64,000 bases of DNA. Source: Marinomonas mediterranea MMB-1 (GTDB taxonomy: Bacteria > Pseudomonadota > Gammaproteobacteria > Pseudomonadales > Marinomonadaceae). This document shows positions 7,975 to 17,238 of this stretch, piece after piece; positions within the stretch are counted from its first letter, which is position 1, and each line of letters opens with the position of its first letter. The translations under genes were made by a program, and so were the position numbers. The notes beneath the pieces are model-generated. The model was not told where the DNA came from, searched no databases, and was given only the letters and a program-made list of their open reading frames with translations. The DNA lies in assembly GCF_000192865.1 (NCBI RefSeq), contig NC_015276.1, positions 124,001-188,000 of the forward strand, written 5' to 3'.

Positions 7975-9104
7975 CAAAGCTTCTAGACTGGTTTTCGGCA
8001 GGGCGTACCTCTGGAAAATACACCTTACCGTTTGTGGTGATCTTGTTGAGCATCACGGTATTGGCATCAGCGGCGAACCTGTTGCTACCGCAAGATTCTG
8101 CACTTTATGTCAGCACATACAGTATTACGTTGCTGGGCAAGTACCTGTGTTATGCCATGTTGGCGTTGGCTGTGGATATTATCTGGGGTTATTGCGGGAT
8201 ATTGAGCTTGGGGCACGGTGCGTTCTTTGCGTTGGGCGGTTATGCCATGGGTATGTATCTGATGCGCCAAATCGGCGACCGTGGTGTGTATAGTAATCCG
8301 CTTTTGCCTGACTTTATGGTGTTTCTTGATTGGAAAGAATTGCCTTGGTTTTGGTTAGGCATGGATCAGTTCTGGTTTGCCATGCTGATGGCCGTGATTG
8401 TTCCCGGTTTACTGGCGTTTGTGTTTGGCTGGTTGGCGTTTCGTTCTCGTGTCACTGGAGTGTATTTATCCATTATGACGCAAGCGCTGACTTATGCGCT
8501 CTTGCTGGCCTTTTTCCGTAATGAGATGGGTTTTGGAGGCAACAACGGCTTAACAGACTTTAAAGAAATCTTAGGGTTTGATCTGCAAGCGGATGCAACA
8601 CGCGTCTCTCTCTTTTTGATCACGGCGATTCTGCTTGCTGGTATATTTGTCTTGAGCCAACGTATTTTATCGTCTCGACTTGGCAAGGTGACGCTCGCCG
8701 TACGAGATGCCGAAGCGCGCACGCGCTTTATCGGTTATCGCACCGAGCGCTATAAGGTTTGGTTGTTTGTCTACTCCGCTGTCATAGCGGGTATTGCAGG
8801 GGCACTGTATGTGCCGCAAGTCGGCATTATTAATCCAGGCGAGTTTTCCCCCATTAATTCCATCGAGATTGTGATTTGGGTGGCGGTCGGCGGTCGTGGA
8901 ACGCTCATTGGTGCGATTATTGGTGCGTTACTCGTGAACTACGCGAAAACTCGATTTACCGCGATTATGCCTGACGGTTGGCTATTTGCATTGGGGGCGA
9001 TGTTTGTACTTGTGACTCTCTACCTACCGAAAGGTTTGGTGGGTTTGTATGGGCAATTGACATCAAAACGTGGAGCGAAAGCCAAACAGGAGGCAACGTC
9101 ATGA
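7971..9104 (+). CDS. urtC: Urea ABC transporter permease UrtC
   Basis: 377 residues, a LivM-type inner-membrane permease with about ten helices. Typical stretches are AVDIIWGYCGILSLGHGAFF and the C-terminal AVGGRGTLIGAIIGALLVNY. It pairs with UrtB to form the translocation path. It overlaps urtB by 4 bp and urtD by 4 bp. Confidence 0.95.
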   Translation: MTKLLDWFSAGRTSGKYTLPFVVILLSITVLASAANLLLPQDSALYVSTYSITLLGKYLCYAMLALAVDIIWGYCGILSLGHGAFFALGGYAMGMYLMRQIGDRGVYSNPLLPDFMVFLDWKELPWFWLGMDQFWFAMLMAVIVPGLLAFVFGWLAFRSRVTGVYLSIMTQALTYALLLAFFRNEMGFGGNNGLTDFKEILGFDLQADATRVSLFLITAILLAGIFVLSQRILSSRLGKVTLAVRDAEARTRFIGYRTERYKVWLFVYSAVIAGIAGALYVPQVGIINPGEFSPINSIEIVIWVAVGGRGTLIGAIIGALLVNYAKTRFTAIMPDGWLFALGAMFVLVTLYLPKGLVGLYGQLTSKRGAKAKQEATS

Positions 9105-9952
9105 GTGCGTTTGATCAACCTTTACAAGGGCTTCGCGATACCTTTCGTCGTGATCAAGTGTGGCCCTTTTTAACACCAGAGCAAGCGAAGGTCGACGTTG
9201 CGAATCAAATGATTCTCTATGTCGAAGATCTCAATCTGAGTTTTGATGGTTTTAAAGCTCTTAACAATCTGAATCTCTATGTACGAGACGGTGAGCTTCG
9301 CTGCCTGATTGGCGCAAACGGCGCAGGAAAGACGACCTTGATGGATGTGATTACCGGCAAGACGCAGTGCGATTCTGGGACGGTCTATTTTGGTCAAAAT
9401 CATAATCTGTTAACGAAAGACGAAGCGGACATTGCGCAGCTTGGCATTGGACGAAAATTTCAAAAACCGACGGTCTTTGAGGCGCAGACAGTATTCGATA
9501 ATCTCGAATTGTCTCTCAAAACGGATAAGCGCGTATTGCCGACATTGCTTTCCCGTTTGTCGTCTTCAGATATCGAGCGCATTAATGATGTGCTGGCGAT
9601 TATTGGTTTATATGGGCAGCGTTTTATGAAAGCGGGCGCCTTGTCTCATGGACAGAAGCAATGGCTGGAGATCGGTATGTTGCTGGTTTCCGATCCAAGG
9701 TTGTTGTTAATCGATGAGCCTGTTGCGGGCATGACAGCTCAGGAAACAGAACGTACCGCTGAGCTGCTGACCTCGCTTGCGGGTGATCGTACTGTGATCG
9801 TGGTGGAGCACGATATGGAATTTGTTCGCAGTATTGCCCGTACTGTGACGGTGCTGCATCAGGGCTCCGTTTTAGCCGAAGGCACAATGGATCAAATCCA
9901 AAGTAACAAAGACGTGATCGAAGTCTATTTAGGGGAAGAGGCAGACGCATGA
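9101..9952 (+). CDS. urtD: Urea ABC transporter ATP-binding protein UrtD
   Basis: 283 residues from ATG 9101, chosen because CAGGAGG lies 8 bases upstream and the ATG overlaps the urtC stop. It is an ABC ATPase of the LivG group: Walker A GANGAGKTT, signature LSHGQKQWLEIG, Walker B LLLIDEPVAGM, H-loop VEHDMEF. The LSHGQ variant of the signature is usual in UrtD. It energises urea import together with UrtE. Confidence 0.95.
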   Translation: MSAFDQPLQGLRDTFRRDQVWPFLTPEQAKVDVANQMILYVEDLNLSFDGFKALNNLNLYVRDGELRCLIGANGAGKTTLMDVITGKTQCDSGTVYFGQNHNLLTKDEADIAQLGIGRKFQKPTVFEAQTVFDNLELSLKTDKRVLPTLLSRLSSSDIERINDVLAIIGLYGQRFMKAGALSHGQKQWLEIGMLLVSDPRLLLIDEPVAGMTAQETERTAELLTSLAGDRTVIVVEHDMEFVRSIARTVTVLHQGSVLAEGTMDQIQSNKDVIEVYLGEEADA

Positions 9953-10638
9953 TTTCTATTAACAAAGTAAATCAGCTGTATGGCGGCACTCAGATTTTGT
10001 GGGATCTGGATTTGGACATTGTACCAAAATCCATCACCTGCATTATGGGTCGAAATGGTGTTGGAAAGACAACGCTTCTCAAAGCCATTATGGGGTTATT
10101 ACCGATTCAAAATGGCGAGATCACAATGGATAACGAGGCACTGCATAAGCAAAGTGCTGAGCGCCGAGCCTACGCAGGCATTGGTTATGTTCCCCAAGGA
10201 AGAGATATCTTCCCCATGCTTACAGTAGAAGAAAATCTTCGCATTGGCTTACCAGTGCGAAAAAGCAAAGACATTCCAGAGAAAATCTTCGAGCTATTTC
10301 CTGTATTGAAAGAAATGCTGCACAGACGTGGAGGGGACCTATCAGGTGGTCAGCAACAGCAATTGGCGATTGGCCGCGCGCTTGTATTGGAACCCAAAGT
10401 GCTGATTTTGGACGAACCAAATGAGGGCATACAGCCCAATATTGTGAAACAAATTGGAGATGTGATTCTTAAATTAAATGTAGAAGAAGGTCTTACTGTC
10501 ATCTTAGTCGAGCAAAAGTTGGGCTTTGCGCGGCGCGTTGGAAAAGAGTTCCGTTTGATGGAGAAGGGCCGAATTGTGGCAGCGGACAAGATGGAAAACC
10601 TAAATGATGAGCTGATTAAGCAGTATTTGGCCGTGTAA
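9949..10638 (+). CDS. urtE: Urea ABC transporter ATP-binding protein UrtE
   Basis: 229 residues, a LivF-type ABC ATPase: Walker A GRNGVGKTTLL, signature LSGGQQQQLAIGRAL, Walker B VLILDEPNEGIQPN. NEGIQP after Walker B is characteristic of UrtE. Its ATG overlaps the urtD stop (ATGA), completing the urtBCDE block. Confidence 0.95.
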   Translation: MISINKVNQLYGGTQILWDLDLDIVPKSITCIMGRNGVGKTTLLKAIMGLLPIQNGEITMDNEALHKQSAERRAYAGIGYVPQGRDIFPMLTVEENLRIGLPVRKSKDIPEKIFELFPVLKEMLHRRGGDLSGGQQQQLAIGRALVLEPKVLILDEPNEGIQPNIVKQIGDVILKLNVEEGLTVILVEQKLGFARRVGKEFRLMEKGRIVAADKMENLNDELIKQYLAV

Positions 10639-10653
10639 GTGATGTTGTCTGAC

Positions 10654-10690
10654 TGACGTTACGCGACATTGGTTTGGAAGAGTAACGTCA
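10654..10690. promoter_or_regulatory. TGACGTTAC / GTAACGTCA inverted repeat before ureD
   Basis: TGACGTTAC (10654-10662) and GTAACGTCA (10682-10690) are perfect 9-bp inverted arms 19 bp apart, in the 116-bp gap between urtE and ureD. They could bind a dimeric regulator or form a weak stem. The half-site resembles the one upstream of urtA. Confidence 0.45.
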
Positions 10691-10754
10691 TTCGGCACAG
10701 TTTTCGCAGTTTAAAACCCTTAAACGAATAATTAAAACCACTCAAAGGGGTGTT

Positions 10755-11648
10755 ATGAGTCTATTGGCAGAGCCGATGGTAAGCAACGCGGGTGAGAGAA
10801 CCCTAGCGAGTCAATGGAAAGCCTATCTTGAGATAGGTTTCGACAAAACGGCACGTGGCACGGTGTTAAAAACCTGTGATCACAAAGGCCCTTTGTATGT
10901 ACAAAAGCCGTTTTACCCAGAAGGGAAAGAAGCCGCCCACGTTTATCTTTTGCATCCGCCCGGTGGCCTTGTGTCGGGTGATGAGTTGGTGATCGAATCG
11001 AAACAATCCACAGACACCCATGTACTGATTACCACCCCCGGAGCGGGACGAGTTTATAAGGCACGCCCTGATAAAACCTTGCAGCGCCAAACCACTTTTT
11101 TAAACGTTGCGAAAGGGGCGGCGATGGAGTGGTTACCTCAGGAAACCATTCTTTATCCAGATGCCAATACGAAATTGACGAACCACATCGACTTACAGGG
11201 CTCCGCCCGTTTTATTGGCTGGGAAATAACGTGTTTTGGGTTGCCAGCAAATCAAAAAGATTTCAACGAGGGAAAAGCCGATCAACGCATTCAAATTAAT
11301 GTAGATGGTCGAATTCGACTTAGGGAAAGATTACTTATCGATAAGCAAAGCCTTGACCTAATGTCAGGGCAAGCGGGTCTTCAGGCCAACCCAGTGAACG
11401 GCGTTTTGATTGCAGGGCCATTTACCGAGCAGAGTGAAGCGAATGACGCGCTTGTGGATGCGTTAAAGCAAGCTTGTCGTGATATGGATGGCGTGTCTGG
11501 TGCGACGTTGGTGGGCGAGTTTGTCGTGATCCGAAGCCTCAATTCCGACAGTGAGAGAATGAAGAACCTGTTTATTCAATGTTGGCGACTAATCCGCCCC
11601 GCTTTGCTGGGGAAGGCGGCGTGTGAGCCGAGGATTTGGTCGACTTAG
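10755..11648 (+). CDS. ureD: Urease accessory protein UreD (UreH)
   Basis: 297 residues of normal UreD length. Typical stretches are HPPGGLVSGDELVIES, TTPGAGRVYKA and WLPQETILYPD. UreD binds apo-urease and, with UreF and UreG, forms the scaffold for nickel insertion. It is first in the ureDABCEFG order. Array 2 separates it from ureA by about 300 bp. Confidence 0.95.
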   Translation: MSLLAEPMVSNAGERTLASQWKAYLEIGFDKTARGTVLKTCDHKGPLYVQKPFYPEGKEAAHVYLLHPPGGLVSGDELVIESKQSTDTHVLITTPGAGRVYKARPDKTLQRQTTFLNVAKGAAMEWLPQETILYPDANTKLTNHIDLQGSARFIGWEITCFGLPANQKDFNEGKADQRIQINVDGRIRLRERLLIDKQSLDLMSGQAGLQANPVNGVLIAGPFTEQSEANDALVDALKQACRDMDGVSGATLVGEFVVIRSLNSDSERMKNLFIQCWRLIRPALLGKAACEPRIWST

Positions 11649-11652
11649 TAAC

Positions 11653-11890
11653 GACCCCCTCCCAACCTCCCCCTTGGTAAGGGGGAGGAGCAGAACTGAG
11701 ATTTTTTGGATTCTCTTCCCTTGGTAAGGGGGAGGAGCAGAACTGAGATTTATTGGATTCTCTTCCCTTGTTAAGGGGGAGGAGCAGAACTGAGATTTTT
11801 TGGATTCTCTTCCCTTGTTAAGGGGGAGGAGTAGAGCTGAGATCTATTGGGTTCCCCCCCCCTTAATAAGGGGAGGGTTAGGGTGGGGTC
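11653..11890. repeat. Palindrome array 2 (5 hairpins, 4 spacers) with inverted ends
   Basis: This 238-bp element fills most of the 304-bp ureD-ureA gap. It starts GACCCCCTCCCAACC and ends GGTTAGGGTGGGGTC. The internal hairpins resemble those of array 1, but the four spacers carry a different, internally conserved sequence (GCAGAACTGAGATTT then TTGGATTCT). Confidence 0.92.
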
Positions 11891-11952
11891 ATTATGTCTT
11901 ATAGGGCTATCTCCTAAAGGGCAATTAAAATTTACAAAACCAAGAGACGACA

Positions 11953-12255
11953 ATGGAATTATTACCGAGAGAAAAAGACAAGCTGCTGGTGTTTACCGCC
12001 GCATTGTTAGCGGAACGGCGCTTAAATCGAGGTCTTAAACTGAACTACCCCGAAGCGATGGCCTACATCACTATGGAAATAATTGAAGGTGCGCGTGATG
12101 GTAAAACGGTGGCTGAATTGATGGCTTACGGTAAAACCTTGCTGAGCGCTGATCAAGTGATGGATGGGGTGGCGGACTTAATTCATGAAGTTCAGGTGGA
12201 AGCAACGTTCCCAGATGGAACCAAGCTAGTCACGGTTCATAACCCTATTAATTAG
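11953..12255 (+). CDS. ureA: Urease subunit gamma
   Basis: 100 residues, the standard length. Landmarks are LLPREKDKLLVFTAALLAER, LNYPEAMAYI and the C-terminal VQVEATFPDGTKLVTVHNPI. It forms the (UreABC)3 urease with UreB and UreC in the cytoplasm. A CTGATGC-tct-GCATCAG hairpin (12278-12294) lies between ureA and ureB. Confidence 0.97.
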   Translation: MELLPREKDKLLVFTAALLAERRLNRGLKLNYPEAMAYITMEIIEGARDGKTVAELMAYGKTLLSADQVMDGVADLIHEVQVEATFPDGTKLVTVHNPIN

Positions 12256-12341
12256 AAAATGCAGCGACTCTTATACTCTGATGCTCTGCATCAGGGTGAA
12301 ATGATTCTTTGCTTTTGCACTGTTTTTTTGGAGGGACTGCA

Positions 12342-12680
12342 ATGATTCCGGGTGAAATTTGCGTTGCCGAAGGCGCGATCATGCTAAATGAAGGGCGTCA
12401 GACATTAACACTTCGCGTTGAAAATACGGGAGACCGGCCGGTTCAAATCGGCTCTCATTACCATTTTTATGAAGTGAATCCTGCGTTAGTGTTTGATCGA
12501 GCACTTACGAAAGGGTATCGACTCAATATCGCGTCTGGCACGGCGGTACGTTTCGAACCGGGACAGGGGCGAGAGGTCGAGCTTGTGGAATACGCTGGCA
12601 GCAAAACCATCTACGGCTTTCGAGGCGATGTGATGGGAACGCTGAAAACGGACTCCGCTTATGAGGAGAGTAAATCATGA
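12342..12680 (+). CDS. ureB: Urease subunit beta
   Basis: 112 residues from ATG 12342, chosen for its GGAGGG site and because the family begins MIPGE. Landmarks are TGDRPVQIGSHYHFYEVNPA, IASGTAVRFEPG and KTIYGFRGDVMG. It is a structural subunit of urease. Its stop overlaps the ureC start by 4 bp. Confidence 0.96.
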   Translation: MIPGEICVAEGAIMLNEGRQTLTLRVENTGDRPVQIGSHYHFYEVNPALVFDRALTKGYRLNIASGTAVRFEPGQGREVELVEYAGSKTIYGFRGDVMGTLKTDSAYEESKS

Positions 12681-14395
12681 GTACATCCAAAAAAACGATG
12701 GATCGTGCGAGTTATGCTCAAATGTTTGGCCCGACGACGGGCGATAAAGTGCGTTTAGGGGACACGGATCTTTGGATACAGGTCGAAAAAGACTTTACGA
12801 CCTATGGCGATGAGGTGAAGTTCGGTGGCGGTAAAGTAATCCGTGATGGAATGGGGCAAAGCCAATTGACCAATGATGTCGCCGTCGACCTTGTGATTAC
12901 CAATGCGCTGGTGATGGATCATTGGGGCATCGTCAAAGGGGATGTCGGCGTCAAAGACGGACGTATTTTTAAAGTCGGCAAAGCGGGCAACCCAGATGTA
13001 CAGGACAACGTCGATATTGTCGTTGGTCCGGGTACTGAAGTCATTGCAGGGGAAGGCTCGATATTAACCGCAGGCGGCATCGATGCTCACATCCACTTTA
13101 TTTGTCCGCAACAAATTGAAGAAGCGCTGACCTCCGGTGTAACAACCATGATCGGAGGGGGAACCGGACCTGCGACAGGAACCAATGCCACGACCTGTAC
13201 TCCGGGGCCTTGGTATATTGGGAAAATGATGCAAGCCACCGACAGCATGCCAATGAACTTAGGCTTTCTCGGAAAGGGCAATGCGAGTTTGCCTGACGCG
13301 TTGGAAGAACAGTTAGAAGCGGGGGCGTGTGGGCTCAAATTGCATGAGGATTGGGGTACAACACCTGCTTCGATTGATTGTTGCCTGTCTGTCGCAGAAA
13401 AGTACGATGTACAAGTGGCGATTCATACCGATACGCTTAATGAGTCGGGCTTTGTGGACAGCACTTTAGGTGCGTTCAAAGACCGTGTTATTCATACCTA
13501 TCACACGGAAGGTGCAGGCGGTGGTCATGCGCCGGATATCATTCGTGCAGCAGGTCAGCCAAATGTGTTGCCGTCTTCAACCAACCCTACGCGTCCATAT
13601 ACTCACAATACCGTTGATGAACACCTTGATATGTTGATGGTGTGCCACCACTTGGACAGCAACATTCCAGAAGATGTTGCGTTTGCCGATTCTCGTATTC
13701 GTAAGGAAACCATAGCGGCAGAAGATGTGTTTCATGATCGTGGTGCGTTCTCGATGATCTCTTCTGACTCTCAGGCAATGGGCCGAGTGGGAGAAGTGGT
13801 TACTCGTACATGGCAAACCGCGCATAAGATGAAGCAACAGTTCGGTCTGCTACCGGAAGATCAAGAACTGGGTGCAGATAACTTTCGTGCTAAGCGTTAT
13901 ATTGCAAAATATACAATCAACCCTGCAATTGCGCATGGCATGAGCCATGAAGTGGGTTCCATTGAACCGGGTAAATTGGCCGATTTGGTGTTGTGGAAGC
14001 CTGCCTTTTTTGCGGTTAAACCGTCGATGATCATCAAAGGCGGAATGATCGCAAGTGCGCCGATGGGCGACCCAAATGCGTCTATCCCAACCCCACAACC
14101 GGTTCATTATCGTCCGATGTTTGGTTCGTTTGGTAAGGCCAGTGCGGCAACGTCGGTGACCTTTGTGTCCGATGCAGCTTTAAAAAATGGTATTAAAGAC
14201 CGCCTTGGTTTAGATCGTTCACTGGTGGCGTGTAAAAACACGCGTACCGTCAGCAAGAAAGACATGGTTCACAATGATTGGATGCCTGACATTATGGTCG
14301 ACCCACAAACCTATGAGGTGCGCGCAGATGGTGAATTGCTAACGTGTGAACCAGCTAAAGAACTGCCTTTGGCGCAGTTGTATAACCTTTTTTAA
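12677..14395 (+). CDS. ureC: Urease subunit alpha (catalytic)
   Basis: 572 residues, close to the family length. It hydrolyses urea to ammonia and carbamate at a dinuclear nickel site. Nickel ligands and the bridge are visible: His138 and His140 in DAHIHF, the carbamylated Lys221 in GLKLHEDWG, and the metal-binding Asp in SSDSQAMGRVGEV. The mobile-flap Cys323-His324 is in MVCHHLD. No key residue is missing, so the enzyme should be active. Confidence 0.98.
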   Translation: MSTSKKTMDRASYAQMFGPTTGDKVRLGDTDLWIQVEKDFTTYGDEVKFGGGKVIRDGMGQSQLTNDVAVDLVITNALVMDHWGIVKGDVGVKDGRIFKVGKAGNPDVQDNVDIVVGPGTEVIAGEGSILTAGGIDAHIHFICPQQIEEALTSGVTTMIGGGTGPATGTNATTCTPGPWYIGKMMQATDSMPMNLGFLGKGNASLPDALEEQLEAGACGLKLHEDWGTTPASIDCCLSVAEKYDVQVAIHTDTLNESGFVDSTLGAFKDRVIHTYHTEGAGGGHAPDIIRAAGQPNVLPSSTNPTRPYTHNTVDEHLDMLMVCHHLDSNIPEDVAFADSRIRKETIAAEDVFHDRGAFSMISSDSQAMGRVGEVVTRTWQTAHKMKQQFGLLPEDQELGADNFRAKRYIAKYTINPAIAHGMSHEVGSIEPGKLADLVLWKPAFFAVKPSMIIKGGMIASAPMGDPNASIPTPQPVHYRPMFGSFGKASAATSVTFVSDAALKNGIKDRLGLDRSLVACKNTRTVSKKDMVHNDWMPDIMVDPQTYEVRADGELLTCEPAKELPLAQLYNLF

Positions 14396-14440
14396 CGGGT
14401 TCGAAAGTCATGCCTCTATACCTGTGTGACGAGTCGAACA

Positions 14441-14905
14441 ATGAAAGCGAACGCGGAGAATATTTTGGATATCTATACTCGATTAGGCACGCATTGCCAT
14501 GACGACGTGTATACAAGAGTCACCTTAGACGCCGATCAGCGCGAACGAGGCCGTTTAAAGTTGACGGGTGAGAATGGTGAGGAAGTACGCGTTTTTTTAG
14601 AGCGCGGAAAGCCGTTGCTGGTAGGGGAATATCTGCGTTCAGAGTGCGACAAGATTATTCAAGTTGTCGGGGCGGTTGAGTCAGTTGCTCACGCCAGTTG
14701 TGATGATTGGGCTGCGTTTTCAAAAGCGTGTTATCACTTAGGAAATCGCCATACCAAAGTGGAGGTTGGCGAGCGTTGGTTAAGGATCAAACCCGATCAT
14801 GTATTGGAGGAGATGTTGCATCTTCTAGGTTTGGTCGTGACTCACGAAGAAGCGGTCTTTAACCCTGAATCGGGAGCTTACAGTCATGGACATCACCACC
14901 ACTGA
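14441..14905 (+). CDS. ureE: Urease accessory protein UreE (nickel metallochaperone)
   Basis: 154 residues from ATG 14441; an in-frame GTG at 14426 is an alternative and neither has a strong ribosome site. The peptide-binding N-terminal domain is followed by the nickel-binding domain with YHLGNRHTKVEV, ending in the short tail SHGHHHH, a typical nickel-storing His tail. It delivers nickel to UreG. The last 20 bp, which code for the His tail, also code for the start of ureF in another frame. Confidence 0.92.
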   Translation: MKANAENILDIYTRLGTHCHDDVYTRVTLDADQRERGRLKLTGENGEEVRVFLERGKPLLVGEYLRSECDKIIQVVGAVESVAHASCDDWAAFSKACYHLGNRHTKVEVGERWLRIKPDHVLEEMLHLLGLVVTHEEAVFNPESGAYSHGHHHH

Positions 14906-15563
14906 TCGCGGGTTACTGCGACTACTGCAACTGAGCAGCGTCAGTCTGCCAGTGGGTGGCTATGCTTTTTCACAAGGGATGGAATACGCCATCGACCAAG
15001 GTTGGATTAAGAACCAAGCGCAGGTTGAAGATTGGACGTCACTGCAATTAATGCAATCGTTTGCGCGTGTCGATTTGCCCATTTTGAGAATGGCAATGTC
15101 CGCTTGGCAGCGACGAGATGAAGCTCGCTTAGTCGCATTGAATGATCTCGTGTTGGCGTGTCGAGAGACCAAAGAGCTTAGGCTGAATGACACGGCAATG
15201 GGCGAAGCCTTGGCTCGGTTATTGCGCAGCCTAGAGATAGAGGTGCCGTTTTTAAAAATTGAAGAGGTGAGTTTTACGATCTTGTTTGCGATAGCGGTGA
15301 CGGACTGGAACATCGAATTTGAGACCTCGGCATTAGGCTTTACATGGTCGTGGCTTGAGAACCAAATTGCCGCAGCGACTAAATTGGTTCCGTTGGGACA
15401 AACTCAAGCGCAGATTCTGTTTGGCTCGCTTCAGCCCGTGTTAACCGAAGCCATTCAGTTATCAAAAACGCTTGATGAAGACGATGTAGGCGCAGGGCTT
15501 CCTGCCGTAGCGATTGCGAGTTGTCTGCATGAAACACAGTATTCACGGTTATTTAGATCATAG
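14886..15563 (+). CDS. ureF: Urease accessory protein UreF
   Basis: 225 residues, all-helical UreF family: LQLSSVSLPVGGYAFSQGME near the N-terminus, ARETKELRLNDTAMG-like middle (here CRETKELRLNDTAMG), and PLGQTQAQILFGSLQP near the C-terminus. It bridges UreD and UreG during nickel loading. The start lies 20 bp inside ureE. Array 3 follows directly after the stop. Confidence 0.94.
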   Translation: MDITTTDRGLLRLLQLSSVSLPVGGYAFSQGMEYAIDQGWIKNQAQVEDWTSLQLMQSFARVDLPILRMAMSAWQRRDEARLVALNDLVLACRETKELRLNDTAMGEALARLLRSLEIEVPFLKIEEVSFTILFAIAVTDWNIEFETSALGFTWSWLENQIAAATKLVPLGQTQAQILFGSLQPVLTEAIQLSKTLDEDDVGAGLPAVAIASCLHETQYSRLFRS

Positions 15564-15566
15564 ACG

Positions 15567-15740
15567 AGACCCCCTCCCAACCTCCCCCTTGGTAAGGGGG
15601 AGGAGCAGTTTCTTTCCCCACTCTAAACCAAAGTGGGAGGAGCGGCTTCTTTTTTCCCCTCCCCTTGGCAAGGGGTAGGAGGTGAACTGAGGTTTATTTT
15701 GTTCCCTCCCCTTACTAAGGGGAGGGCTAGGGAGGGGTCT
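15567..15740. repeat. Palindrome array 3 (4 hairpins, 3 spacers) with inverted ends
   Basis: A 174-bp element between ureF and ureG. It begins AGACCCCCTCCCAACC and ends GGGCTAGGGAGGGGTCT. One internal hairpin is degenerate (CCCACT...AGTGGG). Arrays 1 and 3 also share the outer bases GGTCTAAGGC on the right flank. Confidence 0.9.
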
Positions 15741-15788
15741 AAGGCATCCGCCACCAAGATTAGAATTTTAAAAGATAGGTAATAAACA

Positions 15789-16436
15789 ATGACAAAACCA
15801 AAGCAAACGCTACGAGTTGGAATTGGTGGCCCAGTCGGGTCGGGTAAAACAGCGTTACTACGTTCTCTGTGCTCTGCGATGCGCGAACATTACAATATCG
15901 CGGTGGTGACAAACGATATTTACACACAAGAAGACGCTAAATTTCTAACGCGTCACGAGGCGTTGGAAGCGGATCGGATTGTCGGTGTTGAGACTGGCGG
16001 TTGCCCGCATACGGCCATCCGAGAAGATGCGTCGATGAACTTGTCGGCAATAGATGAATTATTAGCACGTCATGGTGAATTGGATGTGGTGTTTGTTGAA
16101 TCAGGAGGTGATAATCTATCTGCGACTTTCAGCCCTGAACTGTCTGATTTAACGGTCTATGTCATTGATGTTTCAGCGGGAGATAAAATCCCTCGTAAAG
16201 GTGGACCGGGTATCACTAAGTCTGATTTGTTGATCATTAATAAAACGGATCTGGCTCCTTTGGTAGGAGCGTCATTGGATGTGATGGATCAAGACGCAAA
16301 AGCACAACGTGGCGATCGTCCTTTTGTCTTTTCTAATCTGAAGAAAGCAGAAGGCTTAGATGACATTATTCAATTTATTGTGTCCGAAGGGATGCTGGAA
16401 GCGAAACAACTACCACCGGCAAAAGCGGTCGTTTAA
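15789..16436 (+). CDS. ureG: Urease accessory GTPase UreG
   Basis: 215 residues, SIMIBI-class GTPase. The P-loop GGPVGSGKT is at residues 13-21; VETGGCPHTAIREDASMN carries the CPH nickel-binding motif; the base-specificity motif is NKTD. It drives nickel insertion by GTP hydrolysis. It is separated from ureF by array 3. Confidence 0.97.
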   Translation: MTKPKQTLRVGIGGPVGSGKTALLRSLCSAMREHYNIAVVTNDIYTQEDAKFLTRHEALEADRIVGVETGGCPHTAIREDASMNLSAIDELLARHGELDVVFVESGGDNLSATFSPELSDLTVYVIDVSAGDKIPRKGGPGITKSDLLIINKTDLAPLVGASLDVMDQDAKAQRGDRPFVFSNLKKAEGLDDIIQFIVSEGMLEAKQLPPAKAVV

Positions 16437-16460
16437 TTTATTTATTTAGGAGATTCTTTC

Positions 16461-17060
16461 ATGCATTTATCTTTCTCTAAAGGAATGTCAGCTAAAACAT
16501 TGGCTGCTTCTTCTCTTGCAGTTTTTTCCGGTGCGGCAGTCGCGCACGCGGGCCATGAACACATATCAAGTTTCATGTCTGGCTTTATGCACCCTATGGG
16601 CGGTCTAGATCATTTGCTTGCTATGGTTGCAGTTGGCCTTTGGGCGGCAGCGATGGGTGGCCGAGCGCTATGGGCAGTGCCTATGGCATTTGTCATTGCG
16701 ATGGTGATGGGCGGCGCATTGGCAGTAGCTGGTATGCAGGTTCCTTTTGTTGAGCAAGGTATTCTATTGTCGGTTGTTGTGTTGGGTGCATTGGTACTGG
16801 GCGCTAAACGTCTTCCTGTTGCGGCGTGTGCTGCAATCGCGGGTGCATTTGCTATCTTCCACGGTGCTGCGCACGGTGCGGAAATGCCTCTTACTGCAAA
16901 CGGCATTCAATATGCTGCGGGCTTTGCGCTTGCGACAGCGGCACTTCACCTTGTGGGTGTTGGTCTAGGTCAATTAGCAACTCGCTTTGGTACACCAATC
17001 GTAACGCGCATTTCTGGTTCTGTCATTGCGCTTGCTGGTGTTGTTCTTGCTGTAGCGTAA
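16461..17060 (+). CDS. hupE: HupE/UreJ-family nickel permease
   Basis: 199 residues: signal-like N-terminus ending AHAGHEH, then the family motif HPMGGLDHLLAMVAVG (about residues 44-59) and about six hydrophobic helices. HupE/UreJ proteins import nickel, which fits its place right after ureG. It lies 24 bp downstream of ureG and is probably cotranscribed. Confidence 0.92.
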   Translation: MHLSFSKGMSAKTLAASSLAVFSGAAVAHAGHEHISSFMSGFMHPMGGLDHLLAMVAVGLWAAAMGGRALWAVPMAFVIAMVMGGALAVAGMQVPFVEQGILLSVVVLGALVLGAKRLPVAACAAIAGAFAIFHGAAHGAEMPLTANGIQYAAGFALATAALHLVGVGLGQLATRFGTPIVTRISGSVIALAGVVLAVA

Positions 17061-17066
17061 ACAACA

Positions 17067-17208
17067 CTTACCCCCTCCCAACCTCCCCCTTGTTAAGGGG
17101 GAGGATTTAAACCGAGAGCCTCTAATTCCCTCCCTCTTGTTAAGTGAGAGGGGCTGAACTGGGAGCTTCTAATCCCCTCCCCTTTATAAGGGGAGGGTTA
17201 GGGGTAAG
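17067..17208. repeat. Palindrome array 4 (3 hairpins, 2 spacers) with inverted ends
   Basis: A 142-bp element between hupE and the sensor kinase. Its outermost bases CTTACCCC and GGGGTAAG are perfectly inverted. It is the shortest of the four arrays. Hairpin 2 (CCTCTT...AAGTGAGAGG) has compensating-looking changes. Confidence 0.9.
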
Positions 17209-17238
17209 ATCTTCGATTTGCTTTAAAGGTGCGCTTCT

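Noticed and set aside
15567..15740. Terminator between ureF and ureG
   Set aside because: The hairpins belong to palindrome array 3 and no T-run follows the last stem.
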